Assembly: GCA_003452655.1 (NCBI GenBank)
Contig: DMNR01000122.1
Coordinates: 1 to 9,806, forward strand
Direction of reading: 5' to 3'
Length of the DNA: 9,806 nt
DNA from: Actinomycetota bacterium
GTDB taxonomy: Bacteria; Actinomycetota; Actinomycetes; S36-B12; UBA10799
In this document: piece by piece, positions 5,378-9,806 of the stretch
Numbering within the stretch: position 1 is the first letter of the stretch
Layout: every line of letters starts with the position of its first letter
Program-made: the position numbers and the translations under genes
Notes under the pieces: model-generated
The model's input: the letters and a program-made list of their open reading frames with translations, nothing else
Databases searched by the model: none
Told to the model about the DNA's origin: nothing

Positions 5378-5395
5378 GGTTGCGGCTACGCAACC
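5378..5395. promoter_or_regulatory. Inverted repeat between the HAD and WS/DGAT genes (operator or terminator)
   Basis: Perfect 7-bp arms GGTTGCG (5378-5384) and CGCAACC (5389-5395) flank a 4-nt loop GCTA. No U-tract follows. If the WS/DGAT mRNA starts at its GTG (5418), the repeat is centred near -31, over the -35 region, where a repressor would act. Alternatively it is a factor-assisted or non-canonical terminator for the HAD gene. Confidence 0.4.
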
Positions 5396-5405
5396 GTAGA
5401 CATGT

Positions 5406-5411
5406 CACGAT
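5406..5411 (+). promoter_or_regulatory. Possible -10 element of a leaderless WS/DGAT promoter
   Basis: CACGAT keeps the A and final T of the actinobacterial -10 and lies exactly 6 nt before GTG 5418, which lacks a clear Shine-Dalgarno. Weak alone. Confidence 0.22.
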
Positions 5412-5417
5412 GGTCTA

Positions 5418-6953
5418 GTGGCAGACCGTTTGAATTCTCTGGACGTCTCATTCCTTTACCTGGAAGAGACGACCACGCCCATGCATGTCGGCAGCGTGGC
5501 AATCTTCCAGCCACCAGAAGCAGGCTTTGATTACGACCGGCTCGTGAAGTTGATCCGAGGCCGAATCGCGCTGGTTCCGCGATTCAGGCAACGGGTCAGA
5601 TGGGTGCCGGGGGGCTTGGCAAATCCGGTGTGGGTCGACGACGAGAGCTTCGACGTGACCTACCACGTTCGTCGTTCGGCGTTGCCGAAACCGGGCACCG
5701 AAGCGCAGCTGCGTGAACTAGTCGGCCGCATCATGTCGCGCCCGCTCGACCGCAGTCGGCCCTTGTGGGAGATGTACCTGGTCGAGGGTCTGGAAGGCGG
5801 CAGATTCGCAATCCTGAGTAAGACCCACCACGCCATGGTTGACGGAATCAGTGCCGTCGATATCGGTCAAGTCATCCTTGACGTTGACCCAGAACCTCGG
5901 AAGATCTCCAGCGATGAATGGCGTCCGAGCCGCGAGCCCTCTGGCGTCGAGTTGATGGCCGGGGCGGTCGGTGATCTCGTCAAGAGTCCTGCCAACGCCG
6001 TCGACAACGTTCGAACGGGCCTCACGGATCTGCATCGAACTGCGAGTTCCCTTGGACGTCACGCCGTCGGAATTGCCGCAGCGGCCATGACCGTTGCGAG
6101 GTCAACTCCAACCAGCCCGCTCAACGCCGAAATTGGCGAACAGCGGCGGTATGCCACAGCACACGCAAAATTGGCGGACCTCAAGGAGGTCCGTCGAGCG
6201 CATGGCGGAACCGTGAACGATGTCGTACTGGCCATCACCGCTGGTGCGCTCCGTGCCTGGTTGATGACTCGGGGGGAGTCGGTCGGTAGTCGGGCCGTGA
6301 TTCGGGCGATGGTTCCTGTCAGCGTCCGAGATGACGTTGATTCAGTCGGGGGTAACCGCGTCGCGGCATTCCTCGTTGATTTGCCAGTGGGTGAACCGGA
6401 TCCAGTCGTCAGGCTGCAGCGAATTTCATTCGATATGGCTCAGCACAAGGAAAGCGGACAGATGCTGGGCGCAGAAGCGATCGTCGCGCTCGCCGGGTTC
6501 GCGCCGCCGACGTTGCATGCGATGGGTGCTCGAGTGGGCAGCGATCTCAGCAAGCGCGTCTACAACCTGGTGATTACCAACGTTCCTGGACCGCAGTTCC
6601 CGTTGTACGCAGGTGGAGCACTGATGCTTGCCGCGTACCCGATCGTTCCGTTGGCAAAGAATCAGGCCGTCAGCATCGGCTTGACGTCCTACAACGGTGG
6701 GGTCTACTTCGGGTTGAATGCCGACCGTGACGCGATGCCCGATGTCGACGTACTCGCGCAGTGCATCACCGATGCGATAGAGGAACTCAAGGACACCGCG
6801 CGCCCATCGAGGCGAACCGTGGGGCGTCGACCGAAGGTTCCGCTGACTACTCTGAGTACTGAAAAGCCCAAGAAAGCACCGGCGAAGCCAGTGAAGAAGA
6901 CCACAAGCAGGGCAACGTCCCGTAAGGGAGCGTCGAGCACCTCCAAGGCGTAA
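5418..6953 (+). CDS. WS/DGAT: wax ester synthase / diacylglycerol O-acyltransferase
   Basis: 511 aa. Catalyses acyl-CoA-dependent esterification of diacylglycerol or fatty alcohol to storage triacylglycerol or wax ester at the membrane/lipid-body surface. The N-terminus RLNSLDVSFLYLEETTTPMHVG is the family opening. PLW (115-117) precedes the catalytic HHAMVDG (H137, H138, D142, G143). Later hallmarks are SPLN (233-236), TVNDVVLA (N267, D268), the NVPGP motif (388-392) and SYNGGVYFG (~424-432). The catalytic body ends near 460, a normal family length. About 50 extra residues follow, very rich in Lys, Arg, Ser, Thr and Ala, with no hydrophobic segment. GTG at 5418 is chosen from the family N-terminus. 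The patatin gene follows after 49 bp, suggesting paired synthesis and hydrolysis of neutral lipid. Wax ester versus TAG preference cannot be read from the sequence. Confidence 0.96.
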   Translation: MADRLNSLDVSFLYLEETTTPMHVGSVAIFQPPEAGFDYDRLVKLIRGRIALVPRFRQRVRWVPGGLANPVWVDDESFDVTYHVRRSALPKPGTEAQLRELVGRIMSRPLDRSRPLWEMYLVEGLEGGRFAILSKTHHAMVDGISAVDIGQVILDVDPEPRKISSDEWRPSREPSGVELMAGAVGDLVKSPANAVDNVRTGLTDLHRTASSLGRHAVGIAAAAMTVARSTPTSPLNAEIGEQRRYATAHAKLADLKEVRRAHGGTVNDVVLAITAGALRAWLMTRGESVGSRAVIRAMVPVSVRDDVDSVGGNRVAAFLVDLPVGEPDPVVRLQRISFDMAQHKESGQMLGAEAIVALAGFAPPTLHAMGARVGSDLSKRVYNLVITNVPGPQFPLYAGGALMLAAYPIVPLAKNQAVSIGLTSYNGGVYFGLNADRDAMPDVDVLAQCITDAIEELKDTARPSRRTVGRRPKVPLTTLSTEKPKKAPAKPVKKTTSRATSRKGASSTSKA

Positions 6954-6988
6954 TCTCCTGGAAACAAACGGCGGCTGTCCGAGCTAAG

Positions 6989-6994
6989 AGGAGG
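6989..6994 (+). promoter_or_regulatory. Strong Shine-Dalgarno of the patatin-like gene
   Basis: AGGAGG within a longer purine run, 8 nt before ATG 7003. It fixes the start and shows that this gene is translated from a leadered message, unlike the GTG-start genes around it; it is probably co-transcribed with the WS/DGAT gene. Confidence 0.75.
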
Positions 6995-7002
6995 AAGCGC
7001 AG

Positions 7003-7992
7003 ATGGCATCCAGGAAGCCCAAGCGCGGTCTCGTCCTTGGTGCGGGCGGAGTCCTTGGTGCCGCCTGGAGCGTCGGAGCTCTGTGTGCCCTCGAAGAGGT
7101 CATCGGGTTTGACCCGCGAGAAGCAGAAGTCATCATCGGGACCTCCGCAGGATCGGTCCTCGCATCACTCGTCGGCGGAGGGGTGTCCCCGCGCCAGTTG
7201 CGTGACCATCAGCTAGGCGTTCCCATCACAGAAGGTCCGCTCGCCGGGTTCTCGTGGGACTACGAGCGAGCAACCACGAAGCGCCCCGGAGTGCCGCGAT
7301 TCTTTGGCCCGGGATCGGGGAAGCTCCTGCGTTCCAGCGCTCGACGCCTGCGCCAGATGCCCCCGACGGCGGTGCTCTCAGGCTTCCTGCCGCAGGGGCA
7401 AGGCTCGTTAGCGCGCATCGGGCACCTGGTTGAGGCGATTACTCCCGTGGGGGAATGGTCACCTGATCCCAACCTGTGGATCTGCGCCATGAACTACCAC
7501 AGCGGAACCCGGGTTGCGTTCGGTCGACCTGGAGCGCCAACCGCTGAACTTGCGCAAGCCGTCCAAGCGTCGTGCGCGATCCCTGCGTGGTTCAAGCCGG
7601 TCCAGATTGGCGACCAGCAATACGTAGACGGTGGTGCTTGCTCTGCGACCTCGGTCGATCTGCTTGCATCGATGGGCCTCGATGAGGTGTACGTGATCGC
7701 TCCGATGGTGTCGTTCGCAATGGATAGGCCAGAGCACGTGATCGCGAAACTCGAACGTCGGTGGCGAGTGCAGGTCACCAAGCGATGCTTGCGCGAAGTC
7801 GAGAAGGTTCGGGCGAACGGTGCGAGTGTCGTGGTGCTAGGGCCGGGGCCCGAAGACCTCGAGGCGATCGGTGCGAATCTGATGGATGTCGGTCGTCGAA
7901 TCAATGTCTTGGAGACAAGCCTGCGCACCAGCGTTCAAGCCTTGCGAGACCCCGACCATGTGGGACCGGACCATCTCGCTGACGTCGGCTGA
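7003..7992 (+). CDS. Patatin-like phospholipase / lipid acyl hydrolase
   Basis: 329 aa. Patatin-family enzymes hydrolyse acyl esters of phospho-, galacto- or neutral lipids with a Ser-Asp dyad. The oxyanion-hole loop is GLVLGAGGVLGAAW (~9-22), the nucleophile elbow is IIGTSAGS (Ser48), the conserved substrate-side segment is QASCAIPAWFKPV (~188-200), and the catalytic Asp is in YVDGG (D209). All four blocks are present and properly spaced, so the enzyme should be active. There is no signal peptide or membrane helix; the N-terminus MASRKPKR is basic. The C-terminal third (~240-329) is helical and not diagnostic. Strong ribosome-binding site. Context beside WS/DGAT suggests it remodels or mobilises storage lipid, or recycles acyl chains, but this is inferred from neighbourhood only. 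Confidence 0.94.
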   Translation: MASRKPKRGLVLGAGGVLGAAWSVGALCALEEVIGFDPREAEVIIGTSAGSVLASLVGGGVSPRQLRDHQLGVPITEGPLAGFSWDYERATTKRPGVPRFFGPGSGKLLRSSARRLRQMPPTAVLSGFLPQGQGSLARIGHLVEAITPVGEWSPDPNLWICAMNYHSGTRVAFGRPGAPTAELAQAVQASCAIPAWFKPVQIGDQQYVDGGACSATSVDLLASMGLDEVYVIAPMVSFAMDRPEHVIAKLERRWRVQVTKRCLREVEKVRANGASVVVLGPGPEDLEAIGANLMDVGRRINVLETSLRTSVQALRDPDHVGPDHLADVG

Positions 7993-8007
7993 TCAAGAAC
8001 GTGTAAC

Positions 8008-8028
8008 GGGCTGAGCGGACCTCAGTCC
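8008..8028 (+). terminator. Hairpin between convergent patatin and DUF2505 genes
   Basis: Arms GGGCTGAG (8008-8015) and CTCAGTCC (8021-8028) pair over 8 bp with one G-U wobble and a 5-nt loop, 16 nt after the patatin stop codon. On the minus strand the wobble becomes a mismatch, so it suits the plus-strand transcript better. A weak T/G-rich stretch follows. Likely a terminator for the lipid genes. Confidence 0.45.
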
Positions 8029-8053
8029 TGGCTGTTGGTGCGAATGCCCGACC

Positions 8054-8551
8054 TCAACGCGTCAGCCACTCGGCGCCGACTTCCTGTTCCTTGCGCACCG
8101 CTCGATCGAACTGTTCGGCAGCGACGCCCTCGAGTTTTCCGCCAACGAATGGCACTGATGCCTTCACCTCGGCGTCGACGCGGAGCACGCTCCCACCGCC
8201 TTCGGCATCGATCTTCATCGTTCCGTCGATCACCATGGGTGCTTTGCCGAAGTCGACGTGGAACTTGGCAGAGTAGCTTCCGTCGTCGTTTGCCGGTCCC
8301 CACTCGTCAGTCTGAACGGTCGAGATCTTCTCGCCCACGAACTTCTTTGCGAATGCTGGAATCTCTGCCGGAAGGTCGCGGCTGACGACAATCTTGCAGC
8401 CTTCCGCGCCGTTGTCTGTCACCTCGGCCTCGACATTCTGGCCACCGGTTCGCTCGTTCTTCTCCTGGACGTAGGCCTGGTCGCTGACCATCGTGTACAC
8501 CGTGGCTGGATCCGCATCGAAGTGCAGTTCACCGCTGATCTTCTTGGACAC
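8054..8551 (-). CDS. DUF2505 family protein (START/SRPBCC-like fold)
   Basis: About 165 aa. DUF2505 proteins are actinobacterial, with a helix-grip fold related to START/polyketide-cyclase domains that hold hydrophobic ligands; the function is unknown. The pattern fits: a first strand (SGELHFDADPATVYTMVSD), a helix with AYVQEKN, strands around VEAEVTDNGAEGCKIVVSRDLP, the DUF2505-typical IPAFAKKFVGEKISTVQTDEW, then GTMKIDAEGGGSVLRVDAEVKASVPFVGGKLE, and a C-terminal amphipathic helix VAAEQFDRAVRKEQEVGAEWL. I chose GTG at 8551 because GGAG lies 6 nt upstream and the first strand then begins at the distance usual for the family. ATG at 8563 or 8596 is possible and would add 4 or 15 residues. Convergent with the patatin gene and divergent from GDH. 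No membrane segment. Confidence 0.92.
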   Translation of the reverse strand: MSKKISGELHFDADPATVYTMVSDQAYVQEKNERTGGQNVEAEVTDNGAEGCKIVVSRDLPAEIPAFAKKFVGEKISTVQTDEWGPANDDGSYSAKFHVDFGKAPMVIDGTMKIDAEGGGSVLRVDAEVKASVPFVGGKLEGVAAEQFDRAVRKEQEVGAEWLTR

Positions 8552-8637
8552 CCGATACTCCATTCGTCGAACGCCGTTCAATTCTGCAGACAGCATGCCG
8601 GAATCAGACCCCTGCTGGCCTGATGGAAATCCCCAAG

Positions 8638-8649
8638 GGTGACGTCACC
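8638..8649. promoter_or_regulatory. 12-bp perfect palindrome upstream of the GDH gene (candidate operator)
   Basis: GGTGACGTCACC is perfectly symmetric and sits in the 143-bp divergent region between DUF2505 and GDH. If GDH transcription starts at its GTG (8695), the palindrome is centred about 51 bp upstream, a position suited to an activator. It could equally serve the DUF2505 promoter. The binding protein is unknown. Confidence 0.45.
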
Positions 8650-8682
8650 GACGCAGGCGAACCTTCGCCGACCCAACCGGAC

Positions 8683-8688
8683 TAGCCT
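8683..8688 (+). promoter_or_regulatory. -10 element of a probable leaderless GDH promoter
   Basis: TAGCCT matches TANNNT and is followed by exactly 6 nt before GTG 8695. The only purine run (AAGGG) abuts the start codon, too close to act as a Shine-Dalgarno. The in-frame TAG at 8683-8685 excludes an earlier start. No clear -35. Confidence 0.45.
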
Positions 8689-8694
8689 GAAGGG

Positions 8695-9806
8695 GTGGAG
8701 CGAACTGAGGTCGCTGACCAAGCCGTCGCGAAACTGTTTGACGCTGCGCTGAAGAACCCGCAGTGCGAGCAGTTGGTCGCGACCATCCCTGAATTGCCAG
8801 ATCTGGTGTACCGCTACTACGCGAATAGTGCCGCTGACGATCTGGCATCGCGTGACCCCATTGACCTGGTCGGTGCCGTGGTGAGCCAGCGGACTCTGGC
8901 ACTGAGCAGGGTGCCTGGAACGCCCGCGATTCGAATCTTCACGCCCACCGTCGCCAAAGACGGCTGGTCGTGTGAACACACCGTGGTTGAGATCGTTGCT
9001 GATGACCAGCCCTTCATCGTCGATTCGGTATCGGCCGCGTTGAATGAGGCAGGGCGAACGCTGAATCTTGTGATTCATCCGATTGTCGAGACCGACCAAG
9101 GGGCGCAGTCCTGGGTACACATCGAAATTGACCGCGAGTCAGAAGCGGATGTGGTTGCTGCACTTGAGTCGATGATCAAGGCTGTCCTGGCCGATGTTCA
9201 GGCCGCACTTGAAGACTGGCCGAAGATGCGCGACCGGGCAGCCTTGCTGAGCACACAACTCCTCGAGGAGCCGCCTGTTGGGATTGACTCCGAGGACGTG
9301 GCTGAAGCAGCCGAACTGCTCAGCTGGCTCGCGACCGATCACTTCACGTTCCTTGGCTACCGCGAATACGAACTTGAAGTAGCTCAGGATGGAACCGACG
9401 TGTTGGTTTCCCGACCGGAGACCGGATTGGGAATCCTTCGAGCAACCAAGCCAACTCGAAAGTCGTTTGCCCATCTGTCTCCGCAGGTGCAACAGAAGGC
9501 ACGTGAACCCAAGCTGCTCATGGTGACGAAGGCCAACCGTCGCTCGACCGTCCACCGGCCCACCTATCTGGACTATGTGGGTATCAAGAGGTTCGATGAA
9601 GCCGGCAACGTAATCGGCGAACTGCGTTTTGTGGGGCTGCTGTCTGCGGCTACGTATGCCGACTCGGCTACCGCAGTTCCGATCATCCGTCAGACCATTG
9701 CTCGAGCGATCGAACTGAGCAACTACGCGCCTGGATCGCACTATGCCCGCGACCTCATGCATTTCTGCGAGACGTTCCCTCGAGACGAGCTATTCCAGGT
9801 GTCCCC
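8695..9806 (+). CDS. gdh: NAD-dependent glutamate dehydrogenase, large (~180 kDa) type, 5' part only
   Basis: The first 370 codons are present and the gene continues past the right edge. The family (Bac_GDH, ~1600 aa) oxidises L-glutamate to 2-oxoglutarate and ammonium with NAD+, linking amino-acid catabolism to the TCA cycle in the cytosol. Only N-terminal regulatory domains are seen here. The first is an ACT-like segment ~93-130 (EHTVVEIVADDQPFIVDSVSAALNEAG, then LVIHPIV). The diagnostic block is ~207-225 (LLSWLATDHFTFLGYREYE). Next come SRPETGLGILR (~239-249) and RPTYLDYVGIKRFDEAGNVIGELRFVGLLSAATYADS (~288-324), then IPIIRQ-like and the C-terminal HFCETFPRDELFQ, all family hallmarks. GTG 8695 is the first start after an in-frame TAG and gives the usual N-terminus. 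The catalytic domain lies outside the window. Confidence 0.95.
   Translation, partial: MERTEVADQAVAKLFDAALKNPQCEQLVATIPELPDLVYRYYANSAADDLASRDPIDLVGAVVSQRTLALSRVPGTPAIRIFTPTVAKDGWSCEHTVVEIVADDQPFIVDSVSAALNEAGRTLNLVIHPIVETDQGAQSWVHIEIDRESEADVVAALESMIKAVLADVQAALEDWPKMRDRAALLSTQLLEEPPVGIDSEDVAEAAELLSWLATDHFTFLGYREYELEVAQDGTDVLVSRPETGLGILRATKPTRKSFAHLSPQVQQKAREPKLLMVTKANRRSTVHRPTYLDYVGIKRFDEAGNVIGELRFVGLLSAATYADSATAVPIIRQTIARAIELSNYAPGSHYARDLMHFCETFPRDELFQVS

Noticed and set aside
5411..5422. TGGTCTAGTGGC resembles the D-arm of a tRNA, and nearby GGTCT/AGACC arms can pair around the WS/DGAT start codon.
   Set aside because: No acceptor stem, anticodon arm or T-arm (GGTTCGA) at proper distance, and the segment overlaps the well-supported WS/DGAT N-terminus. 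If the mRNA is leaderless, the 5' arm of the hairpin would not be transcribed.
7475..7483. CTGTGGATC, another partial DnaA-box-like sequence.
   Set aside because: Two or more mismatches and inside patatin coding sequence; background-level match.
8578..9762. Two minus-strand open frames (180 and 207 codons) opposite the GDH gene.
   Set aside because: The plus-strand reading is an unmistakable NAD-GDH with many family motifs; the opposite frames show no protein-like features.

Overview
The window (about 60% GC by eye) looks like a chromosomal segment from a member of the Actinomycetota. The evidence is the set of lineage-typical families: an Rv3235/DUF6459-type protein, an actinobacterial SAF + TadZ-like P-loop pair, a BldC/excisionase-type small HTH protein, WS/DGAT wax ester/triacylglycerol synthase, DUF2505, and the giant NAD-dependent glutamate dehydrogenase. 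Frequent GTG starts and several genes that look leaderless fit the same picture. I see no insertion sequence, phage gene, CRISPR array, tRNA or rRNA. Coding density is high and no gene-free stretch exceeds 150 bases.

Left part (1-1578, all minus strand): the 5' portion of an acyltransferase-3 membrane enzyme runs off the left edge. Upstream of it are an Rv3235-family gene and a membrane-anchored LysM gene, joined by a GTGA stop/start overlap. A 99-bp divergent region with phased GTTTAC repeats separates these from the next block.

Central part (1678-4653): a plus-strand tandem Sm-like (SH3-like barrel) protein meets a minus-strand HTH protein tail to tail, with their stop codons overlapping in one CTAG. 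A second divergent promoter region, carrying a perfect actinobacterial DnaA box, then drives a SAF-domain (CpaB-like) membrane protein and an overlapping TadZ/CpaE-like ATPase. No pilin, TadA motor or TadB/C platform is present. The block LysM / Rv3235 / Sm-like / HTH / SAF / P-loop is, from my memory of actinobacterial genomes, a recurrent but functionally uncharacterised neighbourhood. It is the most interesting system here.

Right part (4686-9806): plus-strand genes for a HAD-like hydrolase, a WS/DGAT acyltransferase with an unusual basic C-terminal tail, and a patatin-like lipase form a probable neutral-lipid synthesis/turnover group. A convergent DUF2505 (START-like lipid-binding fold) gene on the minus strand follows. 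The 5' third or less of a large NAD-glutamate dehydrogenase gene then runs off the right edge. The DUF2505/GDH divergent region carries a perfect 12-bp palindrome. All function calls rest on motif recognition by eye; no database search was run.
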